Source: Colletotrichum lupini (taxonomy: Eukaryota > Ascomycota > Sordariomycetes > Glomerellales > Glomerellaceae). From it: 64,000 nucleotides of DNA. The stretch is from NCBI RefSeq assembly GCF_023278565.1, contig NC_064677.1:434001-498000 (forward strand), in the 5' to 3' direction. The translations under genes and the position numbers were made by a program. Under the pieces are notes generated by a model that saw only the letters and a list, made by a program, of their open reading frames with translations, did no database searches and had not been told where the DNA came from. The stretch's first letter is position 1; every line of letters begins with the position of its first letter. This document shows positions 47,457 through 57,385 of this stretch, one piece after another.

Positions 47457-50444
47457 ATGTCGAGTAGCAGCTACCGGGGGTCGTTATCGCCGACCCCAGA
47501 CCCCTCATCCAAGGCAAGTTCGGCTCTTATCAGCCCCACACTTCCAATTGCCGCAGCGACCTCTCCATCACATGAAGACTTTGCAAACTTACCGGTGAAC
47601 TGAACGGGCAGCAGTCTCACAAGGTGTCAGGAGCCTCTTCTTCGAGCCGGAAGAGGAAAAGACGCATCAAAGACGAGGTCGAGGAAGAAGGCGCGATGCC
47701 TCAGCAAGCTGCCGCCAAAGCACGGTCCGCGAACGCGTCAGTCACCACCACCCTCAATTCGCCCGCCCTTCATTCACCCCCACCAAACTCCACCGCTGTG
47801 ACGTGTTTGCCATGCTGACTGCCGGCTTAGATGCAACACATGCCGTAGGCGCAAGGTCAAGTGTTCGGGAGAGCAGCCTTGCAGGAATTGTGCACGAAAC
47901 AACCTAGACTGTGAATTTGGCGATGGGAGAAAGAGATATTCAGAGGCGTGAGTCTGCTCCGAGGTCGGACTTCTCCAACTTGCTAAGCCAGTGAACAGAT
48001 ACGTCTCGGAATTGAGAGCCACCTTGACCCGATATGAGGACCAAATAAAGGGTAAGTTATCACGGCTGATCCCTTTCAGGCAATTGTAGGCAACTGCTTG
48101 CGGTAGGAAGAATCCGGTCTAATATCAAGCAGAGCTCGCCAGACAACCACGAGCACAACCTTCGCCACCCGCCCGGGGGGTCTCAACAGGGGCATCAAAT
48201 CCGAGTCCACCAGGCATTGCACCCTTTGAGCCTACCGGTGAGGTACCGCCTCCGAGTTATGGTGCGTAGATCTCACCCAGACTGCAATTGGATCCTGAAC
48301 CAAAACTGAAGCGAAAGGAACAGCATCCATAGAACGTGCTCCCGGCCCGCTCTTCGAGCAACGGTTGCGGAGTCTCTTCCACGAGAACAATGGCAAAGAC
48401 CCAGACTCTCCGGAGAAGGATGCTCCGGAACACCTGGAGAACGAGGATCCGCGTGACCTGCCATTTACCCCTGAATGGACTTCAACAAATGAGTTGATCA
48501 AGGGCATCCCTCACCAGGCCTTCCCCAAAGAGGCCGAGTCTAATCGTCTCCTGAACCTCTTCAACTCCTACATGGGAGTCACACAGCACTTCTTAGACCA
48601 GCGGACATTCACAGACAACATGACGCTGCTTTTCAACAGCCAAGCATCTCGAGCTCGGCAGATGGACACGCCCTGGTTCACATTGTACCTTCTAGTCATG
48701 GCCATGGGCAAACTGATGGAGGAGGATCCGCGCGAGGTTCGCGGACCCCCGGGAGCGTTCTGGTTTGCTGAGGCCATGAGGCGGCTCCCGCCACTTCACA
48801 GCATCAGCGAGTATGGCATAGTTGGGCTTGAGATTCTATGTCTGGCGACGACATATCTGCAATGGAACGACCGGAAAAATGATGCATACTTTTTCGTAAG
48901 TCCCGATTCTTTCATGCTGGATGAGATGAAATACTAACAAGCTATAGGTGGGAACAACAGTCAGACTTGCCCTGACTCTGGGTTGCAACTTGCCATTTTC
49001 AGAGCAAAAGTGCCTACCATCAGAGAGAGCACACAGAATGCGGGTGTGGTGGACTGTCTACATGCTGGATCAGTAAGTCTACCACCCTAATCCACCAAGA
49101 TTTATAAGCTAATCGTCTATGCACAACTAGGCGCATATCGGCAGGTCTCGGGCGTCCAGCTTCCGTTGATGATAGGCATCTTTCGTTTGATCTCCCTGGC
49201 CCCTCTCCAGGGTTTGATTCTCCAGAGCCTCTCAATGTCAACGTCAAGATTGCCCGGACAACGGGAGAGATCATGTCATGTAAGTCGACTTTACAACATG
49301 TCCGTTTTAGCCATCACTCGTATGACCCGCAGCTGATTATCGCGATCAATAGCATTATATAGTCGAGGCGCACTATCGCAAGCCGATCTTGTCAGGAAGA
49401 TGAGAAACTTGCTCCAATCACTACACGACATTGGCGGATCTATCCCGGCAGATCTTGCCATTGACTTCAGCAACAAGCAGTTTGAGGTCACCAGAGCTGG
49501 TGCATCACTATATCTGAGGTTATTTCAGGTAAGCACCAACCTCCGTCTCTCAATGGGCAAATCTTTTGGCTTTATCGAGGCAAACGGGTGCTAATACGAC
49601 CCAAATTAGTCCATCATTCTCTGCATCAGACCAATTCTTCTCCAAAAGGTCAAAGACAAGGTTCAGAAAACACAGAAGCAGGCTGTGACCTCGGCAATCT
49701 CTCAACTGTGCCTTCTGTGCAACGAGTCGGCTCTGAGAATTATCCGCATCCTCATGGCTATGCAAAGGCAAGAAGAAATTGGTAAGGGCTTGATTCTTCC
49801 CGGGTGGCAAAATTTGAAGAGCGAATTACTAACAAAAGGAAGCGCCATTTGCATTCTTCGATCTGGATGCTGCCTTTTCAGCCGCCTTCGTCCTAATCAT
49901 GCGCGGCTTCGCACACAAGCAGGATAGTCAAAAGCCGCCACCGCAAGAACTGTTCCAGGCCATTGATTTCTTGGAGTATCTGTCCTCTGCAGGAAACCAG
50001 GCGGCAGCGCAGCGTCTCAAGGATGTTCGGCAGTTTTCTGCACACGTGTGGGCCAATGTGGTAGCGTTCGATAAGGACCATGACGTGCAGATGGGAGATT
50101 CCGGGGCGTCCCATGGGGTACCCCAGGTGGGGAACACACCCGGAGCCGGACTACCGGAGCAGTCGGGACCTTCACCGGCCCAGATGCCCTTGACTACGCC
50201 GACGCCCAGTTCCTCTGTGCCGTCTTGGGAGGGAGAAATGTTTGGAGGACCTGCTGACACCTATGGATCAGACACGTTGTTCGGTCTGAACTTGGATGAG
50301 AATCTGGAACAAGCCTTTGGGCTGGAAGCGGCGGAGGGTATCTATAATAGTTTCAATGACCCTACTCTCCCCTTAACGGGAGTTGACCAGCTGGATTGGG
50401 CTGAGCTGGAAAAGATGATGGCACCGGGAGGGTATGGTTCATAG
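47457..50444 (+). CDS. Zn2Cys6 fungal transcription factor
   Basis: A multi-exon gene. From the zinc cluster on, the exons are 47831-47947, 47999-48051, 48130-48261, 48324-48895, 48948-49072, 49131-49279, 49353-49528, 49610-49781 and 49843-50444, all phase-consistent. The cluster follows C-x2-C-x6-C-x5-C-x2-C-x6-C (CNTCRRRKVKC, then CRNC and the last Cys 7 residues on), then a short linker helix. The middle region carries the fungal-specific factor domain signature (VRLALTLGCNLPF, then MRVWWTVYMLDQ and GRP). The C-terminus is acidic and Asp/Leu-rich, a likely activation region. Upstream, an NLS-like RKRKRR lies in a separate open segment (47624-47802). Joining 47457-47594, 47624-47802 and 47831 requires introns of only 29 and 28 bp, so the N-terminus is uncertain; an ATG at 47695 is an alternative start. 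Target genes are unknown. Confidence 0.85.
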
Positions 50445-50850
50445 TCGCTACAAATAATGTTAAATGGAATCGAAACATTATCAATCAACGCAAATAACTC
50501 GGAAATTATCGTTCGCCAGTGACGTATGAATTGCCTCTGCATTGAGACAGTGTCCGAAGTGTAACGTCTCCGTTCGACCGTGGTGGACGATCTGGGCGAG
50601 TGGGGCCAATCGGATAACGGCCGCCTCCGGTTCGGGTACCGAGCCGAGAATCTTCACCAAATTCCGCAATGATTCAGAACACCATCGGAATAGAGCCGAG
50701 CTTCTAATGATGCGCCATTAACCGTGAGAAGAGTACTTAATATCTGGCGATAGCCTCTTCGATATCACGAGTGATTATAGAGCCGTATTGTTAAGTTAAA
50801 CCCGAACGTCGAATAGATCTGTATTCAACTATCCACGTAGAAATTTCACA
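50445..50850. other. Intergenic, promoter region of malate synthase
   Basis: A 406-bp spacer between two genes on the same strand. I see no further gene; an open frame at 50481-50669 (-) has no features. Confidence 0.5.
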
Positions 50851-52683
50851 ATGGTTCAATCAATATTAGACAGCGTCTCCATCCTTGGCGCCGGCAACGA
50901 AGCTTCTCGCCGGATCCTTACCAAGGAAGCCGTCAACTTCCTCGCAATCCTGCACCGCAGTTTCGAGCCGACTCGCCAACACCTTCTCAAGCTCCGCCAA
51001 CAACGTCAAATCGACACAGATAACGGACACCTGCCAGACTTCCTCCCTGAGACTAAGCACGTTCGCGATGATAAGAACTGGAGAGGCGCCCAGCCAGCGC
51101 CTGGTTTGGTAGATCGCAGAGTTGAAATTACCGGACCCACGGACAGGAAAATGGTCGTCAACGCGCTCAACTCTGATGTTTGGGCCTACATGGCTGATTT
51201 TGAAGGTGAGATAGGAAGCCCCTGAAACAGTCAGTTGTATTTTGACTTACACCGATCAGACTCAAACGGTCCTACATGGGACAACATGATTCAGGGCCAG
51301 GCCAATCTCTACGACGCCATCCGCCGGCAAGTTGACTTCAAGCTCGGCGAAAAAGAGTACAAGCTCAGAACTGATCGCACACTTCCGACTTTGATCGCCC
51401 GCACGCGCGGATGGCACCTGGACGAGAAACATTTCACCGTCGACGGGCAGCCCATGTCCGGCGCCCTATTTGATTTTGGACTCTACTTTTTCCATAATGC
51501 CAAAGAGTTGATTTCCCGCGGCGCCGGCCCCTATTTCTACCTGCCCAAGATGGAGTCGCATCTCGAGGCGAGGTTATGGAACGACGTGTTCAACATGTCG
51601 CAGGACTACATCGGTATCTCACGAGGTATCATCCGCGCTACCGTGTTGATCGAGACCATCAGCGCTGTTTTCGAGATGGACGAGGTTCGTATCACTCAAT
51701 CATTACAAGAATCAGTTCCCTCACTAACATGCTTTAAGATCATCTACGAGCTCAGAGATCATAGCTCAGGCCTCAACTGCGGCAGATGGGACTACATCTT
51801 CACTTTTGTCAAGCGCTTCCGCAACCGCCCTGGCTTCGTTCTCCCCGACCGCTCCGACGTAAGCATGACCGTCCCCTTCATGGACGCCTACGTCAAGCTC
51901 CTCATCAGCACATGCCACGCCCGCGGCGTCCACGCAATGGGCGGCATGGCGGCCCTCATCCCGCGCAAGGACGATCCGGCCGCGAACGCCCAAGCGATGG
52001 ACAGCGTGCGCGCCGACAAGCTGCGCGAGGTCAAGGCCGGACACGACGGTACCTGGGTTGCGCACCCGGCGCTTGCGTCGATTGCGTCGGAGATTTTCAA
52101 CGAACACATGCCTACCGCGAACCAGATCTTCAAGAGGCCCGAGGTGAAGGTCACGCGCGACGATTTGATCAACTCTGTTGTTCCCGGAAAAATTACCGAC
52201 GAGGGTGTGAGGAAGAATTTGCATATCACTCTGGCGTACATGGAGGGTTGGCTTCGCGGTGTGGGCTGCAGTGCTATCAACTATCTCATGGTACGTTTCA
52301 ACTGCTGCTTTCGGCCCCTCTCGGGACATAACTAACCAGACTTGCAGGAGGACGCCGCAACAGCTGAGGTATCGCGCTCACAACTGTGGTACTGGGTACA
52401 CCACGGCGTCAGCACCGCTGAAGGCACAAAACTCGACAAGACAACAATGCTCAACATCCTCGACGAGGTCACAAAGGAGCTGCTCAAGTCTGCGCCGGCG
52501 AACAACAAGTTCGAGCTGGCGGCGAAATACCTGCGGCCGCAAGTTACGGGCGAGGACTACGCCGACTTCCTCACGACGTGAGTTACTACTGCTTCTGTAT
52601 GAATGCCGTTCAACGCTAACAGCTCCATTCCTAGACTACTTTATGATGAGATTACTTCTGTTGGGCCGTCATGGAAGCTCTAG
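50851..52683 (+). CDS. Malate synthase (glyoxylate cycle)
   Basis: Predicted join is 50851-51205, 51260-51684, 51739-52290, 52348-52577 and 52635-52683, giving 536 aa with every junction in phase. The enzyme condenses glyoxylate with acetyl-CoA to malate, letting the fungus grow on acetate or fatty acids. The family signature [16 protein letters not shown] is at residues 266-281, the catalytic-loop region [24 protein letters not shown] follows, and the C-terminal domain ([25 protein letters not shown]) is complete. Length is normal. The last residues are Gly-Pro-Ser-Trp-Lys-Leu, so the final tripeptide is WKL where fungal homologues usually end in a canonical peroxisomal signal such as SKL. 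Gene names differ between fungi (acuE, acu-9, MLS1), so I leave the symbol empty. Confidence 0.96.
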
Positions 52684-52864
52684 ACCTTTCTCCAGCGATG
52701 CTTTTTGTATGAATAATGAAACCGGTTGAATGGCGTTGCCCTCTGCAATGTATGCTCCGAATGACTGGAATATGAGTTTCGGAGCCCTTGTGAGCAAAAT
52801 AAAAGGTTGCTACCACTTCTTCTCGCAAGTCCAAGTCAAGTTGATTGCTAGGAATGGCAAAAAT

Positions 52865-52946
52865 CGACTTGAGCCTGATTCGAACAGACGCTCCCGAAGG
52901 AACAAGATTTCTAGTCTTGCGCATTAGACCACTCTGCCACCAAGCC
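52865..52946 (-). tRNA. tRNA-Ser(AGA)
   Basis: An 82-nt tRNA. The acceptor stem GGCTTGG pairs with TCAAGTC (two G-U pairs), with discriminator G. The D-arm contains GGCAGAGTGGTCTAATGCG. The anticodon arm CAAGA-CTAGAAA-TCTTG presents AGA. The long variable arm GTTCCTTCGGGAGC is typical of serine tRNAs, and the T-arm is GTCTG-TTCGAAT-CAGGC. A run of five T follows a few bases downstream on the minus strand as RNA polymerase III terminator. No intron. Confidence 0.95.
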
Positions 52947-53623
52947 GTGATCTCAGATCCGCTGATGCGGGCTGATTGAGAGAGCAAGCCAGTTTTGCGA
53001 CCTTGTATCCTAGTCGGCACCGACTGGAGGAACAGAAAATGTCCCTGCGACTGTAGCGTTGATTGCCACAATGTTTCAACACCCGAGATGTGACTTTGCC
53101 GTCATGTTAAACCAATGATCATGAAACTTACACAGATTTTAATTGGCTTTTCTTTTCCGTCCAAAGTAGCTGGATTGGGCCGTCTGAAGTCTGGAATGGC
53201 TTCTATCGTGCATGCATAGTCAAGGTACTCGTGTTCGAGCACTGCGGACACTTTGACTTCTTCAACGGGGCTTCGAGGAGGAAAACAAGTGTTGAAATCC
53301 GATGTTTGATTACAAATCCATAGGTAATAAGTTGAGAAGAATTCTCATAAAAGAATTGGCTCAATAAGCAGTAGGCATTATTCAGAAAGTAAGGCGGCCA
53401 GGGCAAAAGTACTGAAAGTGAGTAAGTCGAGATCAAGTCGAGAAACGCTTCTGAAAGCCCCTGTCAAATCACCACGTGGTAGACCTTAAATGTGGAGACC
53501 AAAACCCTTACCGACTGAGTTCTTAAGAACCGCGTTGGGCTTAATTCGTGACACTCACTTACCGACTCCCAGTCTTATGCGACAATCAACTAGGCTCTTC
53601 AGAGGCCCTCAATCGATATCAGC
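52947..53623. other. Intergenic, no gene seen
   Basis: This lies between the tRNA-Ser gene and the candidate small gene at 53624. The minus-strand open frame at 53203-53436 lacks features. Confidence 0.5.
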
Positions 53624-53891
53624 ATGGCCTCTTCTTCATCCCAGTATTACAGAAAGTTTCAGAAGCTGGAAAGAACCGTCGCTAAAGCGCGCCAACTAGG
53701 CTTCGACTACGATTGGGACAGTGGCCTCCTGATGTTTGGGGATTATTGGTGCATGGAAGTCGAACAAGGAGTCGTCTTTTTCGGGAGAATCATCTACATC
53801 TGAAGAGCCATCTACGTCGGGTAACTCTTGCACATCGGGAGACTCATCTTCAGAGTCTGGGGAGTCATCTTCAGATGACGACATGACCTAA
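53624..53891 (+). pseudogene. Candidate small gene with Ser/Asp-rich tail, apparently frameshifted
   Basis: An ATG at 53624 opens a frame with a basic amphipathic start (YYRKFQKLERTVAKARQLGF) and then an aromatic patch (DYDWDSGLLMFGDYW). At about 53750 the protein-like composition moves to another frame, which runs as a Ser/Glu/Asp-rich tail ending SSSDDDMT at 53891. Resolving the switch needs one or a few bases inserted or lost (a TGCA between two TGG codons is a candidate) or an unusually small intron. The family is not recognised. It may be a recently broken small gene, or two unrelated open frames. Confidence 0.35.
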
Positions 53892-54705
53892 GGAACCTGC
53901 AGGTTTCAAGTTCCAATGAGGAGAGCTGGGTTATGATGCACTTTTCTTTGGTGGATTCATTTCATGGATGTTGGTGTACTATGCCCAATTCTAAAGCCTC
54001 GGTCAAGACGGGGTTATGGCCTAAAATGGCACTTATGAGGCGTTAAATATGGTGCTCTTCTAACCTAATTGTCGTTTCGTCTGGCTCTAGTGTGCAACCT
54101 CATGCTCGGGTTTGATTATCTCTTCTCGATGTTACGAGTGTGGTAGCTTAGGCGTCGATCCTAAGCATTCAAGAAGAAGGATATGAGGATTTATGTCATA
54201 GTATTTCAAGCAGATCCTGTTCATATATGTAGTAGGTTAAACTGATCGAAACTTACTAAATACAGATTTCGCATACCGTTGGGTGATGTCAACAGCCCTT
54301 CTAGGTCATTTGTTCCCTTTCCTGGAGAGTAAATTTGTCATTCCGACGATTCTTGACTTCGTGAGTACATGTAAATTGGACAAGACCCTGATGTCTTATT
54401 AAGTCGAAAAGCCACGCATTAAAAAATTCGAAAAACTATGTAACCTGGCTGGTAAAACCTTCCGTTCAAGGACCAGAAGGGTAGTGAGAACCAATACCCA
54501 TGTCCCTTGCGGCTGGTAAGGAAAATAGAAAACCAATGTTTCAACGTCTTTACATTCTGTCTCAAAAATCGCACCGTTGACTGCAGCTAGCAATCAACGT
54601 CGTTTCTACCCTACGATACATCCAGCCGTGCGCGTTCCTGCAATGCTGCATTCATACACGATTTCCAACTAAGCTACTCCCACTCCGCCGCTCCCCTTCA
54701 GAAAA
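53892..54705. other. Intergenic, no gene seen
   Basis: About 0.8 kb containing the promoter of the 2EXR gene. The open frame at 54399-54593 (-) has no recognisable features. Confidence 0.5.
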
Positions 54706-56355
54706 ATGCGCAACCAAGACTTGAAGAAACCGGCGAAATGCGTCCTTCCCTACAGGAAAGGTGATGAGCATCAAGACACATACGAGCTTATGTCCCTTTC
54801 AAGTCCGCCTCCAGATCCGAATCATCACAGGTTCGCGGAGGTTCCCATAAAGATCAAGTCCAAACGCGCCAGACTCGTGAGAAGGCTTCAAAAGAAACCA
54901 CAATTATACAAACTTGTGCCCATCCCAGATTCGACTTTTCACCAATTCGCGAAGTTACCTGACAAGATCAAGTCCAAGATTTGGCGCGAGTTTTACTTGG
55001 AACCTAGATACTACATCGCAGAGCTTCATCCAAAAGACGATGAGATAGAAGGCAAGGATTACGACTGGGGCCTCGAACCTTGCGATGAGGAATTGTCCGG
55101 CGAAGAGCCTTGCGAAGAGGAAACGGCCGAAGAGGATGCTTCCAAGAAGATGACCCCGGAGGGCAATTCTTCAAAGAGCAGCACTCCACAATCCGACGCC
55201 CTACATATCAATACTCCCAAGAGGCAACCATATGACGAGTATCTATCCGATGAGTATAGTTCCGAAGAGGAATCTCCGGAGGATGAAGCTGCTGATGATG
55301 GAGAAGCTGAGGATGAAACCGCAGAGAATGGGACGGTCGAGAATGGGGCTATCAGGGACAGAGCCATCGATGATCCATTCGACGAGCTAGAATTCGACCA
55401 AGTAGATGATGAGTCAGACAACGCGGAGGGCCGCAACTCCACTGATTCGCTCATCCGGCCATCGAGCAACGGCTCAAACTCATTCAATAAAGAAAACGAG
55501 GAAACGGAGAAACTAACACATCGTACGGTATTTTGGATTCTGTCCAGACAGGGTGCAGAGTACTCGGATGGCTACTACGACTCCATCGACCTGAAGATCG
55601 ATTCTTTGTCGAGATCCGTGGCCCAAAGCGTCAGGTCGCCGTTCTGGTTTCCAGCATTCACCAAGGACGAGCTTGAGGAAGGCGAGGAAGGCCCCTGGAT
55701 GGCGATCCCTCCACCGAAAGATTTGGCATCAAAAATGGGAGAGAATGTTACCATCAACTGGGACATCGATTTTGTCCACGTCAAGGTGCGCTTCCGCACA
55801 TGTGTCACAGAAAGCATCGGCTGGATGCAAAACATCCAGAACATCGTCGTCGACACGAAGCCTTTCGTAGCGCGACGCCCGCACCATGTCACAAACACAT
55901 GTTTCTGGATGTGGACCAATAAAGCAACACTCTCAAACCTCAAGACTATCCGACAAATCGCCGCGCCAGAGCACCAAGTTCCCTTCTGGCATTCAGAGTG
56001 GTGTCACTACCAGATGAGACATCTTCTCCGTTTCGCGCCCGGAACTCCTCCCCAGTGGCGCGATATTCAGTCCAATTTGGTGTCTGATGAGTTCTGGCTT
56101 CCACCTGACAACTTACCACGACAACCCGAGTGGAAGAAATTCGTCCGGGACTTCTTCGGCAAGTTAAGACACGCGGTTGGGAGTCGGACCTTCAAGAATT
56201 ACATGAGAGTCCCCCATCGCTCCGATAAGGATGAGGCGAAAGGCGCACGTGTGCTTTTTGATATCGTCAAGCGGCATCCAAGCCATTTCCACGGCGTACT
56301 CTTCCACTCGCCTGATAAATGCGGCCATAAATTCACTGCAGCAGAAATAGTGTAG
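54706..56355 (+). CDS. 2EXR-domain protein with acidic insertion
   Basis: A single exon of 549 aa. The 2EXR domain, common in filamentous ascomycetes and of unknown function, begins at about residue 78 with FHQFAKLPDKIKSKIWREFYLEPRYY. Its strands and helices normally follow at once. Here residues about 110-260 instead form a low-complexity Glu/Asp/Ser-rich insertion, and the second half of the domain appears to resume around THRTVFWILSRQ and later WDIDFVHVKVRF. A partial copy of the domain start (PDPNHHRFAEVPIKIKSK, residues 36-53) precedes it, so the N-terminus arose by an internal duplication. No signal peptide or membrane segment. The ATG follows GAAAA. Confidence 0.8.
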   Translation: MRNQDLKKPAKCVLPYRKGDEHQDTYELMSLSSPPPDPNHHRFAEVPIKIKSKRARLVRRLQKKPQLYKLVPIPDSTFHQFAKLPDKIKSKIWREFYLEPRYYIAELHPKDDEIEGKDYDWGLEPCDEELSGEEPCEEETAEEDASKKMTPEGNSSKSSTPQSDALHINTPKRQPYDEYLSDEYSSEEESPEDEAADDGEAEDETAENGTVENGAIRDRAIDDPFDELEFDQVDDESDNAEGRNSTDSLIRPSSNGSNSFNKENEETEKLTHRTVFWILSRQGAEYSDGYYDSIDLKIDSLSRSVAQSVRSPFWFPAFTKDELEEGEEGPWMAIPPPKDLASKMGENVTINWDIDFVHVKVRFRTCVTESIGWMQNIQNIVVDTKPFVARRPHHVTNTCFWMWTNKATLSNLKTIRQIAAPEHQVPFWHSEWCHYQMRHLLRFAPGTPPQWRDIQSNLVSDEFWLPPDNLPRQPEWKKFVRDFFGKLRHAVGSRTFKNYMRVPHRSDKDEAKGARVLFDIVKRHPSHFHGVLFHSPDKCGHKFTAAEIV

Positions 56356-57385
56356 ATCAAGGGCTGGCTGTAGCAATCGGGAGAGTGGTGGTGTTTTCAA
56401 CGAACGTCAATATTTGATAATGATTTATGAGGAAACCCCGGCTGATGTGTACCTATACACTTGAAGCACTTACACCACCTCGAGAACCTCACGTATACCT
56501 TCTATGCTGGCTCTAGAATTAAATATCTTACTTGAATTTCAATATTATCATGTTTGAGTTCAAAGGCTTTGTTCCTGACCCACTCTTGATTTTGTTCGAG
56601 ATGCCTGAGAATGCTGCTCGAAACTGATTGATTGCTGCTAAGAGTCTCTGAAATCATAAAGTATCACGCCTGTCTCTCCTGCCTCATCAAAGTACCAAGT
56701 CATACATCCAATGATGATACTTCTCGATCTGCCAGACTCTGTTCACTTAGCCGACACCTCGCTCTAGGCAAAATGAGACCAGTCCGGTAGCTCATGACTC
56801 TAGGTTCTGCTTTGATCCGGCCTTGGCAACCGGATTCAATCAGGAACGATATGAAGTCGTCGATAGGATCCGGCTCTTGGCTGCAACGTGGCAAGTCTAT
56901 ATACCCGATTGAGGTTGAGCGGCGCCTATTAGGTCCCTCTTCAGTGCTTGTCCCCGCACTTTGTATATTAGGGGCTGCGGCTCATACAACTCTGGTGCGC
57001 ACTGCCGATTCGCTCCCCGCATGTTGCTCACTTGCCTCCCTTGAGCCTATTATAAGCTTAATGAACCACGTAGATAGAGCCAATGGGATAATCGTGGTAC
57101 TCCTGGCTCGTGTGAGACACTGATAGAACCAAGGAAGGTGATTCCTCCGGAATGGTACGACTCACGCCCGGCCAGGTCTGGTAGTTCAACATCTCCAGCG
57201 GGACTGTATCTGGGACTCCTTGTCGTATAGGGTGGACTATTCTCTTGAAACGGTGAAGTTTTAACAGCGCAACTCAAGTATCGAAGTTATAAAATGCCCA
57301 TCTTTCCCGGTCCTCTGCCTTCTGTCTCCATACCTATGTCAATCCCCTTTTTGGGCAGTTCTTTCTTCGTCTCAAAGGCTAAAAA
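56356..57385. other. Intergenic, promoter region of the GMC oxidoreductase gene
   Basis: About 1.03 kb without a confident gene. A TATAAAA box at 57288-57294 lies 92 bp before the GMC start codon at 57386. Confidence 0.5.

Noticed and set aside
47831..50444. FacB-type acetate regulator controlling the adjacent malate synthase
   Set aside because: The zinc cluster (CNTCRRRKVKC with CRNC) and following linker do not resemble the FacB cluster; proximity alone is not evidence of regulation.
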